A DNA stretch of 41,401 nt from the NCBI GenBank assembly GCA_013166835.1, contig JABLTI010000014.1:1-41401 (forward strand), given 5' to 3'. Within the stretch, counting starts at the first letter, position 1. Every line of letters starts with the position of its first letter. A program made the translations under genes and the position numbers. The DNA comes from Promethearchaeati archaeon. Lineage in GTDB: Archaea > Asgardarchaeota > Heimdallarchaeia > JABLTI01. The notes under the pieces are model-generated. The model worked only from the letters and a program-made list of their open reading frames with translations, was not told where the DNA came from and did not search any database. This document shows, one piece after another, positions 24,700-32,054 of the stretch.

Positions 24700-24882
24700 T
24701 AAAAAAACTTTTTCTGTTATGCCCTATTCTTTTCTTCTTTTATTTTCATCTTTTCTTTAAGATAATATCTGCGTATACCTTTGAATAATCTCAAGTTAAA
24801 TTTATTGAAAACCGGTTATTCATTGTGAGTATGAGGTAAAGATTCTCAAAGATTAAAGATGCCATTCATCAGGAGAAATTAA

Positions 24883-25293
24883 ATGGAATTTATATGCGCA
24901 AAATGCAATGCAAATCTGGAGAAAGATCATACACTTCTTACAAATGGTTGTTACAAATGTGGTTCTAAGGTTTTCAAAACGTTATCTTCACCTGGTACAA
25001 TAACTGCTAGCACAATAAAAGCTGCTTTAAAGATACAACGTGATAGAATTGAACAATTTGATACTACTGGTTTTGGTTTTGTTCCTAGACTTATAAAAGA
25101 GGATGTTGAGGGTGAACGAATCAAGGATTTAGATGATGACAATATTCCTACTATCAAATTAAAGCAGAAAGGAGTATATGAAGTAAATATTGGTGGTCTT
25201 TTTAGAGATAAGAAATCAGATCCAATAATTCTCAGTGGAAAATCTGGTATTTATAAAGTGGAACTTGCAACTGGAAACAATAAAGAAGAATGA
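24883..25293 (+). CDS. Archaeal zinc-ribbon protein (COG3364/DUF2072-like)
   Basis: Protein of 136 residues with an N-terminal zinc ribbon, C5-x2-C8 and C23-x2-C26, and a C-terminal beta-rich segment (about 85-130: GVYEVNIGGLF, then IILSGKSGIYKVEL). This combination resembles a conserved archaeal family of zinc-ribbon proteins of unknown function. In relatives the C-terminal part is short and ends in the same strand pair. ATG start with CAGGAG 8 bases upstream. It follows L10e by 183 bp and converges on the PPC-domain gene. The middle (about 30-80) is helical. A role in RNA or protein complexes is possible, but nothing in the sequence shows it. The family assignment is from memory and moderate. 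Confidence 0.7.
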   Translation: MEFICAKCNANLEKDHTLLTNGCYKCGSKVFKTLSSPGTITASTIKAALKIQRDRIEQFDTTGFGFVPRLIKEDVEGERIKDLDDDNIPTIKLKQKGVYEVNIGGLFRDKKSDPIILSGKSGIYKVELATGNNKEE

Positions 25294-25317
25294 GTGGGTT
25301 GATTTCCCTTACACTCA
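25291..25317. terminator. Hairpin between convergent genes
   Basis: TGAGTG (25291-25296) and CACTCA (25312-25317) form a 6-bp stem, with an inner GGG/CCC that could extend it past a 3-base bulge. The stem includes the stop codon of the plus-strand gene. It may end transcription from both converging genes. Confidence 0.45.
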
Positions 25318-25328
25318 CAATCGATTAT

Positions 25329-25763
25329 CTAATTTTTTGGATTTAGTAAATATAATCCATTATCTTCATCTTTAATCCTAAAAACACCTGGTTTTGTTTC
25401 TACAAGATAGATTTCTGCTGTAACAGATACGATGCCTTCGACTAAATGCCCTCCAAGGCTTTTACCATCTTTTTCTCCAATTAGAATATGTATGTGAGCG
25501 ACGGGTTCTTGAGTGTCTTTATTTTTTGCAATGTTACCTGTACATGCTAGAAGCTCTACTTCCTTGAATGGAACATGTAAATACTTCTTACTTTTAATGT
25601 CAAAATAACCAATTTTTCCTTTACCAAGTGCACCTATTCCTGTTAAATATCCAGCCAAGATGTTTTTCTCTTTAACATATTCTAGGATGCTTGTAAGTAG
25701 TTCTTCGCCTTTTTCCAATCTTATTAAGTGAACTTTTTGCTGTTCCATTTCCATGGTTTTCAT
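25329..25763 (-). CDS. PPC/DUF296-domain protein
   Basis: Single-domain protein of about 144 residues with the PPC (plants and prokaryotes conserved, DUF296) fold. It shows VHLIRLEKGEELLTSILEYV, the turn ILAGYLTGIGALGKGKIGYF, then the metal-site-like AHIHILIGEKDGKSLGGHL. In prokaryotes the domain is a stand-alone trimer of unknown biochemical role; in plants it is fused to AT-hooks. No AT-hook is present here. A TTG at 25769 is possible, but ATG 25763 has a GGTAG-like site upstream; further ATGs follow at 25754 and 25748. It is convergent with the zinc-ribbon gene and lies downstream of the acidic coiled-coil gene. Confidence 0.85.
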   Translation of the reverse strand: MKTMEMEQQKVHLIRLEKGEELLTSILEYVKEKNILAGYLTGIGALGKGKIGYFDIKSKKYLHVPFKEVELLACTGNIAKNKDTQEPVAHIHILIGEKDGKSLGGHLVEGIVSVTAEIYLVETKPGVFRIKDEDNGLYLLNPKN

Positions 25764-25815
25764 TTTCAACTACCACTTTGGATTTTACTAAACATTGAAC
25801 TATTATCAACAACAA

Positions 25816-27030
25816 TTAAGAAGTTAACTGCTTTCTTAATTCCTCAATCTGTTCTCGAACAACAGTTAATTCAGAATTTATTTTTTGTATGCTATCATCA
25901 AATTCTTGCTTACTCTTCAACCCTTCTTGGAAATCAGTTTCATTCGTCTCTATTTCTTTCTCCAAACGATATTTTTCTGCTTCGAGAGTCAGGAGTTGCA
26001 TATATGGATCTACTGTAGAGGTGTATGGATCATGTGTTTCCTTTTGCTTCAAAATTTCTGACGGTTTTACCCAACTATCACCAGAGCTTTCTTTTGTTTG
26101 TTCTTCAATAGTTGTGGGTTGCTCTTCAACAATCGGAGGTGTAAGAATAGGCACATCAGGTGTTATTTCTGGTTCCTCAGCTTCTATAACTGGAGGTGTT
26201 GCGGTAGTTTCTTTTAATTTTTCTTTGAAGTCAGTTAATTGCTTCTCAGTTTCTTCTTCAGCTTCTTGAATTATGGATTTCATTTGACTTAAAACCCTGG
26301 ATGGTTGTGCTTCAGGACTTACTGTTTCCGACAATTTTTGTATGGTGGAATCTGAAGCAATAATATCCGAATCTTCTGCTTCTTCTTCAATAGGTTGTTC
26401 TGGTATCTGTTCGATTTGAGTTTCTTGTATAGATGGTATGCTTTCCTCTACTTCTGGTTCTTCAACCACAATTGGAAGAATTAAAGGTGGATCCGATTCC
26501 GCTGGTTCTGGTTCCACTTGAGATTCAGTTATACTTACTAATGATTCATCTACAAGTGGTAGAGAATTAGTTTCTTCTACTATTTGCTGAACTTCTTCAG
26601 GAACTTCTATAGATTTCTCTTTAACTAAACTACTCATCAGAGATCTCAAATCAGTTAATTCCGATTTTAATGAAGCCAATTCTTTCTTTAATCTTGAAGC
26701 TTCTCCAGATGATTCTTGACTTTGAGTAAAAACAACATTCTTTCCCTTTACGATTATATCATAAAATTGATCTACCAGCTCTTTATGCTGTCTAAACCAA
26801 TGTCCATACGGATCCCAATTCAAAACAATTTCTCTAACTGTTTCAAGAAGATCTATGAATTCTTTATTGTGTTCTTTTTCTCCGATAATTGATGCTTCTA
26901 AATTTGATATAGTATCAATTAAATCAATTCGTAATTCAGCTTCTTGTTGTGGATTTGTTTCTCCTTTTATTAAAGTAGAGTAAATCGTTTCAAGTCTATC
27001 TATATTTTTAACAAATACTTCTTCTGGCAA
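25816..27030 (-). CDS. Acidic linker protein with coiled-coil ends
   Basis: No family recognised. An N-terminal helical domain (about 1-100, including EKEHNKEFIDLLETVREIV) and a short coiled coil lead into about 220 residues of Glu/Pro/Ile/Thr-rich, low-complexity acidic sequence that should be disordered. A C-terminal coiled coil (about 340-404) follows, with a turn motif (QEGLKSKQEFDDSIQKI) like the repeats in the zinc-ribbon coiled-coil protein at 23.1 kb. TTG 27030 lies 8 bases after AGGTG and is preferred to the GTG at 27042, which overlaps that site. There are no cysteine motifs or membrane segments. It looks like a cytoplasmic scaffold; the role is unknown. Confidence 0.65.
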   Translation of the reverse strand: MPEEVFVKNIDRLETIYSTLIKGETNPQQEAELRIDLIDTISNLEASIIGEKEHNKEFIDLLETVREIVLNWDPYGHWFRQHKELVDQFYDIIVKGKNVVFTQSQESSGEASRLKKELASLKSELTDLRSLMSSLVKEKSIEVPEEVQQIVEETNSLPLVDESLVSITESQVEPEPAESDPPLILPIVVEEPEVEESIPSIQETQIEQIPEQPIEEEAEDSDIIASDSTIQKLSETVSPEAQPSRVLSQMKSIIQEAEEETEKQLTDFKEKLKETTATPPVIEAEEPEITPDVPILTPPIVEEQPTTIEEQTKESSGDSWVKPSEILKQKETHDPYTSTVDPYMQLLTLEAEKYRLEKEIETNETDFQEGLKSKQEFDDSIQKINSELTVVREQIEELRKQLTS

Positions 27031-27174
27031 ATGATTCGACACCTAGTTTTCTACCAGTTAATTCTACTATTTAAATAGGATTATTAGTTATTTCTAGCTT
27101 TTCATTACGGTATTTTAATCTTTTATTTTAGATAAGAATAAAAAAGGGAGTAAAAACCACTGATTTTAAGTTTT

Positions 27175-28167
27175 TTATGATAATCCCAAATGTATTTCTC
27201 TGCGTTTTTGATAATCGACTGGAAAATGATTTTGAATGAATACCTTATTGATTGGTAGTTCTTCTTTTAAAGAATCAATAATTGCTATGAGTGATTCATC
27301 TTCTACACCCCAAATGAATAGGTTCAATTGAGATTGTGCATTCTTCGCAAAAGATAAACTGTTTAACAATGATTGATATTCTGGAGTGTCTACGGCGTTT
27401 GGGAAAGCAGTCCAAGCAGATAAGTGAATTGTTGGATTGCCATATTTACTTATTACAGAAATATCTTGACCAAAATGTTCTAAGGCACCTTTTGCGGCAT
27501 TCATTGTAGGATCAATGTCTATTGTTATGTCTAAGTCTATTTCTTTTTGTGATTGTATGGATTCAGACAATTCCCTTAGAATAGTTTCAATTGCATCTTT
27601 TCGCCAAGTAATCCATTGATTCAACAGATTAGGATCCTTTTGCAAGTCACTCAGAGAAAAGATTCGATCAATACCATATCGATCAGAGAATCTTCTACAA
27701 CAATTTTCACAGAAACTATAATCCTCTCTTGGGAAACGAATGTTGTCAAGTACCATTCCTTTTACAGGGAAACCTATTATTTCACTTATTATTGATTTCA
27801 GGTAATTAGTATATGAAGTTTTAAATGGATCAACAAAATCACTGTTTGGATTTCCACCGTCTTTTATTGCAGAATAACCAGGATTATTTGCTAGAAATGA
27901 ATCAGCTAAACCATTTACAAAACCATAGACCTTAATGCCAATGGAATCAGCTATTGTTGAAAATGTTGAAAAGAATTCATTCGTCTCACGATCAGTTGGA
28001 GCTGTAGTGCTTCTATAATGCACAAAACCGGAACTGGATTTACCAACTACAGCAACCTCACTTAAAAAGCCACCATTTTCTGCAAGGAATTCATCTGGGC
28101 TTTGTTTAAGAAAAACTGGATCGATTACAGGAATAAGATTATGACTTGATATTGTTCGGATATCCAT
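27175..28167 (-). CDS. Glycoside-hydrolase-like TIM-barrel protein (GHL family)
   Basis: The 330 residues show an alternating beta/alpha order of a TIM barrel similar to the putative glycosidase families GHL10/DUF187. Landmarks are the strand end GMVLDNIRFPRED, a Cys cluster FCENCCRRFSDRYG shortly after, ITIDIDPT (about 215-222) and a late strand LNLFIWGVEDESL. The Asp in LDNIRFP and the DID pair are candidate active-site acids, but I cannot assign catalytic residues with confidence. There is no signal peptide, so unlike many secreted relatives it is probably cytoplasmic. ATG start. It is isolated: 132 bp from the gene downstream and 154 bp from the one upstream. The substrate is unknown. Confidence 0.65.
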   Translation of the reverse strand: MDIRTISSHNLIPVIDPVFLKQSPDEFLAENGGFLSEVAVVGKSSSGFVHYRSTTAPTDRETNEFFSTFSTIADSIGIKVYGFVNGLADSFLANNPGYSAIKDGGNPNSDFVDPFKTSYTNYLKSIISEIIGFPVKGMVLDNIRFPREDYSFCENCCRRFSDRYGIDRIFSLSDLQKDPNLLNQWITWRKDAIETILRELSESIQSQKEIDLDITIDIDPTMNAAKGALEHFGQDISVISKYGNPTIHLSAWTAFPNAVDTPEYQSLLNSLSFAKNAQSQLNLFIWGVEDESLIAIIDSLKEELPINKVFIQNHFPVDYQKRREIHLGLS

Positions 28168-28321
28168 TGTCTAGTTTCCCACACACAACTACCATAATGC
28201 TAGTCAAAAAATGGTACTTATTGAATTTAATATTTGCTGTTGTGCAATAAATGAGATTTTTACAGCAAAACTTACTTCAATTATTAAAAATAAGAAAAAA
28301 ATAGAAGAAAATAATCTTGGA

Positions 28322-28615
28322 TTATTTCTTTTTCTCTTTTGTTTCTTCTACGCTTTCAAAATCCTCAAGATCAATTGGTGCTGGTGGTGGTGTTCGTGCC
28401 ATTGTCCAACCAATCCAAGCTGCGATGAGCAAAACAATAACCATTCCTAATATAACAGGAGCAGCAATCAAAATAGTTGTAATTTGATTACTAACAAAGG
28501 GAGCAGAAGCATTCCATTCAGCAAGACCCCATATTGTAAAGGTAGCCCATGCACCTAAAAATAGGAGTGAAAGTGAAAATATCGAGTATCCAGCAAGTTT
28601 GTCCTTCATAACCAT
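28322..28615 (-). CDS. Small membrane protein with two transmembrane helices
   Basis: Protein of 97 residues. Helix 1 covers about residues 9-30 (YSIFSLSLLFLGAWATFTIW) and helix 2 about 48-70 (ILIAAPVILGMVIVLLIAAW). They are joined by an 18-residue loop and followed by a proline-rich, acidic then lysine-rich tail (residues 72-97). Both ends should face the cytoplasm or both the outside; the charged tail favours inside. ATG start with AGGA upstream and a second ATG two codons on. It lies downstream of the L10 gene but a terminator-like hairpin separates them, so it is likely its own unit. No family is recognised. Confidence 0.7.
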   Translation of the reverse strand: MVMKDKLAGYSIFSLSLLFLGAWATFTIWGLAEWNASAPFVSNQITTILIAAPVILGMVIVLLIAAWIGWTMARTPPPAPIDLEDFESVEETKEKKK

Positions 28616-28713
28616 TTATCCTTCCATTTATATAATTGTTCAATGTGTGCATAAGAACTTTTCTTTTTATATTTTTTTCGTTTCATTGTCGAAATTAAGT
28701 TGTGTTTCTTTAA

Positions 28714-28768
28714 GCAAAAAAAGAAAAAGAAAAATTTTTCTCGAATTTCATTATCAGAGATTCGAGAA
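28714..28768 (-). terminator. Intrinsic-type terminator after the L1-L10 genes
   Basis: TTCTCGAAT (28738-28746) and ATTCGAGAA (28760-28768) form a perfect 9-bp stem with a 13-base loop, 11 bp after the L10 stop. On the minus strand it is followed by long T-runs (28714-28737, read in reverse). It is one of the clearest terminator-like elements in the window. Confidence 0.65.
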
Positions 28769-28779
28769 TTCTTTGTTTT

Positions 28780-29796
28780 CTACCCAAACAATGAACCTAT
28801 TCCAGAGTCTTCGTCTTCCTCTTCTTCCTCAGCAGGAGTAGGAACTTCTTCCTTCTTCTCTTTTGGCTGAGTTTTTACAGCAGTTGATTGAGCTGCCGAT
28901 AGGATTTCTGGAGGAATAACACTTGGATCTTTAGAAGCAATTAGTTTAGCTAATATCATTGCTTCTAGTTGTGTTTTAGCTAGAACATTACTGGCAGTTT
29001 CAGGAGTAATAAAGCTAGATTCTACTGCTAAACTGAGAGCTGCTCTTCTTGCACGGCCAATTAATTCAGTGAGATTATCTTTGGTTGGAATTGCAGCCTC
29101 TATTGAAAGAGAGATTGCATTTTGATGTGCTTTTACTAAATCATTCATGATTCCATCAAAATCAACAATTAATTCATCATGAACTAAAAGAGAACCTCCA
29201 CTATAGATTGCATTTACTGATAATCCAGCGTCAAATGGTTCAATACCGAGTCTACCTAATACGTTGGCAAGTGTTCTTGATACTTTATCTCCTGATTGGC
29301 AAACAACAGAATCTTCAATGATTTTTATGGTACCACCATCAATTCTGGTTTTCAAACCAATAGATTGTAATTCACCAATTACAGGACCTGGTGCAAAACC
29401 AGTATCACGTGCGGTTATGGTTATTTCTTTAGGAGCAATTTGTCCTTCCTTTGCAGGTGTTGGGATTTTCTTTTTCTCGAGAAAATTAGCAACTTTGAAG
29501 GGATTTCCATTTGTTAGAATGAAAGCGCAGGAACCATCTACGTATTTTATTAGTTTAGATATGCCTTTGTCTTTCTTAGCTATTTCTTTTAATGCTAAAA
29601 GCATCAAGGTATTCTTCGCAAGTTTGAGTATCGCGTCTTGTCTCATATCAGTTCTTAATCGTTGTATAGTTTTAGAAGTAATGTTTTCAACTTTAGTTAT
29701 ACCTACGGTTTTGTATTGGTTGAGTAAATCTATCAGTTCAGTAAGTTGTTTCTTCTTTGCAACATGTGGTTCGTGTTTATATGCAGATTTACTCAT
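28780..29796 (-). CDS. rpl10: Ribosomal stalk protein L10/P0 (uL10)
   Basis: Archaeal P0/L10 of 338 residues, the base of the ribosomal stalk that carries L12 dimers and recruits translation GTPases. The N-terminal rRNA-binding domain includes KKKQLTELIDLLNQYKTVGI and a central KIPTPAKEGQIAPKEI segment. Helical L12-binding spines (about 230-290) follow. An acidic tail ends in EEEEEDEDSGIGSLFG, the archaeal/eukaryotic factor-binding C-terminus. ATG start one base after the L1 stop, so the two are coupled. The usual partner gene for L12 does not follow; a strong hairpin and then an unrelated membrane-protein gene do. Identity is certain. Confidence 0.97.
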   Translation of the reverse strand: MSKSAYKHEPHVAKKKQLTELIDLLNQYKTVGITKVENITSKTIQRLRTDMRQDAILKLAKNTLMLLALKEIAKKDKGISKLIKYVDGSCAFILTNGNPFKVANFLEKKKIPTPAKEGQIAPKEITITARDTGFAPGPVIGELQSIGLKTRIDGGTIKIIEDSVVCQSGDKVSRTLANVLGRLGIEPFDAGLSVNAIYSGGSLLVHDELIVDFDGIMNDLVKAHQNAISLSIEAAIPTKDNLTELIGRARRAALSLAVESSFITPETASNVLAKTQLEAMILAKLIASKDPSVIPPEILSAAQSTAVKTQPKEKKEEVPTPAEEEEEDEDSGIGSLFG

Positions 29797-29797
29797 T

Positions 29798-30445
29798 TTA
29801 GTTCACCTCTATCTTCACAGATCCACCCATGGTTGTTTTTATCATAGCCGATCTAATGTTTTGAATTCCATTTTCAAGCCTACTTTCTAAAGCATGTATT
29901 ACAGCTTCTATGTTTTCTGCTACAGCTTTAGCATCCATTTTCACTGTACCAACTTTTGTTAAGACTACAGGATTTTCTTTAATCCTTAGCTTTGAAGTTC
30001 TTGTGAATCGTTCAAGCATGATTGGTATATCAGCATTAGGTACAAGTGGTTGTGGCATTTTTCCTCGAGGAGCTAGATATTTACCGAGAAACCTAGCTAT
30101 AAGAGGCATTAATGATGGTTCAGCTAGAAAGAAATCATGTTCTACTGCCATTTTTCTAATATCTTTAGGTGATTTACCTAAAGCTTCTAATTCAGTTCTC
30201 CCAAGGACAGTTTTTACCCCAGCATTTCTTGCTCTTACGGCGAGCTCACCGCCAGCAAAGATTGCTACGGTGGGTTTCTTCCTAAATGGATGAGGTAAAG
30301 TTGTTTGGAAGTTGAACCGGTTACTAGGTATTTTAAGATCTAAATCCTTGAAATTTATTGAGAGATCAATGCTCTCTACAAACTTCCGTTTTTTAGAAGC
30401 TTTTTTACACTTAGCAATCTGTTCTGTTAATTTATTTACATCCAT
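29798..30445 (-). CDS. rpl1: Ribosomal protein L1 (uL1)
   Basis: Protein of the large-subunit L1 stalk, which guides tRNA out of the E site, 215 residues. The archaeal pattern is clear: IAKCKKASKKRKFVESIDLS at the N-terminus, then FAGGELAVRARNAG, the segment FFLAEPSLMPLIARFLGKYL, APRGKMPQPL (the conserved rRNA-contact loop) and a C-terminal GTVKMDAKAVAENIEAVI. ATG start. It begins one base after the stop of a possible 26-codon leader ORF and is followed by L10 with one base between. In many archaea L11 precedes L1 and L12 follows L10; neither is present here. L1 often represses its own mRNA (known for several archaea). Confidence 0.97.
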   Translation of the reverse strand: MDVNKLTEQIAKCKKASKKRKFVESIDLSINFKDLDLKIPSNRFNFQTTLPHPFRKKPTVAIFAGGELAVRARNAGVKTVLGRTELEALGKSPKDIRKMAVEHDFFLAEPSLMPLIARFLGKYLAPRGKMPQPLVPNADIPIMLERFTRTSKLRIKENPVVLTKVGTVKMDAKAVAENIEAVIHALESRLENGIQNIRSAMIKTTMGGSVKIEVN

Positions 30446-30446
30446 A

Positions 30447-30527
30447 TTATTCCGCTTCTGTCAATTTTAGTATTCCATCTTTTTGCAAGCCATGCACCAA
30501 AGAAATTATCTTTGTTAATATGGGCAT
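30447..30527 (-). CDS. Possible 26-residue leader ORF before L1
   Basis: An ATG at 30527 opens 26 codons (MPILTKIISLVHGL, then QKDGILKLTEAE) that end in TAA one base before the L1 start codon. There is no ribosome-binding site. A TATA-like TAATATTTAATAAT near 30575 would start the mRNA around 30550, just before it. It could be a leader peptide, or the segment could simply be the L1 mRNA leader. Low confidence as a gene. Confidence 0.25.
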   Translation of the reverse strand: MPILTKIISLVHGLQKDGILKLTEAE

Positions 30528-30612
30528 GGTGACAGTAATACGCGTTTTATGAGTAAGAAAGAAGAAAAATAATCTATTATTAAATATTACTATCAATAAT
30601 AGGATTAAATTG

Positions 30613-31470
30613 TTATTTGTTATCAATTAATAAATTAAAAAATGCAGAAAAATCTAAAAGATTATTGTGGTCAGCTGTGAAATACTTTGATCCTTGACCA
30701 ACCATTATTTTTCCTAAGTTAGACATTAATTCAGAAGTATTTAGGAACCAAAAATTTTTCTTCTCTTCTTCAGACATGTGATTGCTAAACACTTTCAATA
30801 AGGAAGATAGTTTCTTTTGAGCCAATTTTATTTCTTCTAATTCCTTGTTTTCTAGAATTATGGTAACAGATGCAGTAGTATGGTAATCAGATCGTTTTTT
30901 CTTTGTTTCTTTCTGGATATCTATGTTCATTCTCCCTAATGATAAATGTGAATAGAAATCATTCAGGAAGTAAATCAAATCTCCCTTATTCGAATCGTTG
31001 GTGAAAAACAATTTTGCTACGGAAAGAAAGGTTTTGCTCTTTTCCAAAGATATTTGGTACAGTCCAGAAGCAATTTCATAAATAGAATTTGGTATGGAAT
31101 CAAGTATTTGCTGCAGTGTTTGTTTGGAATCCAGAATTTTCACTTTCAATTTTAGATCTGCTAGAAACCTGATCAACGTATTTATTGTAGTTTTAACCTT
31201 AGTTAATAATTCTGTCTGATTTTTTCCTGTGAAGTAAATATACAGTAACAATTTAGGTTTATTCAATTCATTTCTTTCAAAAACGAAGGTATATCTAGTA
31301 ACATTTTGTAAAAGCAAACCATATATTGGTTGGTTTATTTTTTGTGGGATTCTTATCTGTTTATTAAAATCAGTGGCTAAATGTATTTGAAGTGGCACTA
31401 TGAGTGTTAACTTATCTGAGTCTTGTAACAAAATTCCACTTTTGTAGGTTCGTGCATTTTTCAGAGACAT
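30613..31470 (-). CDS. Unknown protein in the nob1-nadK cluster
   Basis: No family recognised. The 285 residues are lysine-rich and mixed alpha/beta. Residues 15-80 are strand-rich (KLTLIVPLQIHLA, YTFVFERNELNKPKLLLYIY) and 85-130 are helical (ELLTKVKTTINTLIRFLADL). A further strand/helix unit runs at about 130-230 (TTASVTIILENKELEEIKLA). The C-terminus is helical. It has no cysteine cluster, signal peptide or membrane segment. ATG start 3 bp after the nob1 stop, so co-transcription is nearly certain. It also precedes L1 by 167 bp on the same strand. The neighbours suggest a possible ribosome-assembly link, but that rests only on position. Confidence 0.7.
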   Translation of the reverse strand: MSLKNARTYKSGILLQDSDKLTLIVPLQIHLATDFNKQIRIPQKINQPIYGLLLQNVTRYTFVFERNELNKPKLLLYIYFTGKNQTELLTKVKTTINTLIRFLADLKLKVKILDSKQTLQQILDSIPNSIYEIASGLYQISLEKSKTFLSVAKLFFTNDSNKGDLIYFLNDFYSHLSLGRMNIDIQKETKKKRSDYHTTASVTIILENKELEEIKLAQKKLSSLLKVFSNHMSEEEKKNFWFLNTSELMSNLGKIMVGQGSKYFTADHNNLLDFSAFFNLLIDNK

Positions 31471-31473
31471 CGT

Positions 31474-32046
31474 TCAAGCCTTTTTCTTTCTAATTTTCTT
31501 TTTGTGTGTTTTTCGCTTCATTTTTGTTCCGCATTCAATACAACTATCTGTTTGTGTTTTACTTTTGTTACCACAGCCAGGACAAATCCAAAAGTATTCA
31601 TGAATTGAAGTTATGCCTTTCCAATGAATTCCCTTACAAACCAACCCAATATGTGTAGCTAAGTTTTGTATGTCATAATCATCACTCAAGATTATAACAT
31701 CATGTTCTTTCTGGCGTAATGATTTTGCTGTCGCTAGAACTGCAAGATCGCAATCAGATAGCTCATGGATGTCACCTGTCACTCTTGCTTGTTTTCTAAT
31801 TTCTAAGAGAATCACTTCATCGGGTACTATAGTCTGTAATTCTTCATATAATAAAGCCTCTTCAATGAGTGCTTCACCTCGCATCATTCCCCTTACTTCT
31901 TCCAAAACACATTGAGGGATATATTTTACACCAGAAATATTATGGGTTAAAACACCGTTGTAAATTGCAGATGCATCAAGTACATAGCTATTGTTGCTAT
32001 CTAATTGGGAACTTTTTGATTTATTCTTTTTAGTCACACAACCCAT
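31474..32046 (-). CDS. nob1: Nob1-type PIN-domain endonuclease (rRNA maturation)
   Basis: Archaeal Nob1, the nuclease that trims the 3' end of pre-16S rRNA. A PIN domain (about 20-135) has acidic residues D24 (YVLDASAIYNG), E49/E50, D98/D100 and the late cluster SDDYD (D122-D125). It is followed by a zinc ribbon, C155-x2-C158 and C169-x2-C172, and a lysine-rich tail (KRKTHKKKIRKKK) suited to rRNA binding. The 190-residue length is normal. ATG 32046 overlaps GAGG; a GTG at 32037, 9 bases downstream of it, may be the true start. It lies 8 bp after nadK and 3 bp before an unknown gene. Confidence 0.93.
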   Translation of the reverse strand: MGCVTKKNKSKSSQLDSNNSYVLDASAIYNGVLTHNISGVKYIPQCVLEEVRGMMRGEALIEEALLYEELQTIVPDEVILLEIRKQARVTGDIHELSDCDLAVLATAKSLRQKEHDVIILSDDYDIQNLATHIGLVCKGIHWKGITSIHEYFWICPGCGNKSKTQTDSCIECGTKMKRKTHKKKIRKKKA

Positions 32047-32054
32047 CCTCTTGA

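Noticed and set aside
25889..26269. A 126-codon plus-strand frame rich in Ser and Val.
   Set aside because: It mirrors the low-complexity acidic region of the minus-strand coiled-coil gene; the composition is a shadow of Glu/Thr codons.
28616..28779. A missed L12 gene after L10.
   Set aside because: The 164 bp hold a hairpin and T-rich sequence, with no frame encoding the L12 hinge or acidic tail.
29264..29890. A 208-codon open frame on the plus strand across the L10 and L1 genes.
   Set aside because: It is antisense to two certain ribosomal-protein genes and its translation has no recognisable domain.
29910..30293. A plus-strand frame inside the L1 gene.
   Set aside because: It is wholly antisense to L1, with no ribosome-binding site or protein-like pattern.
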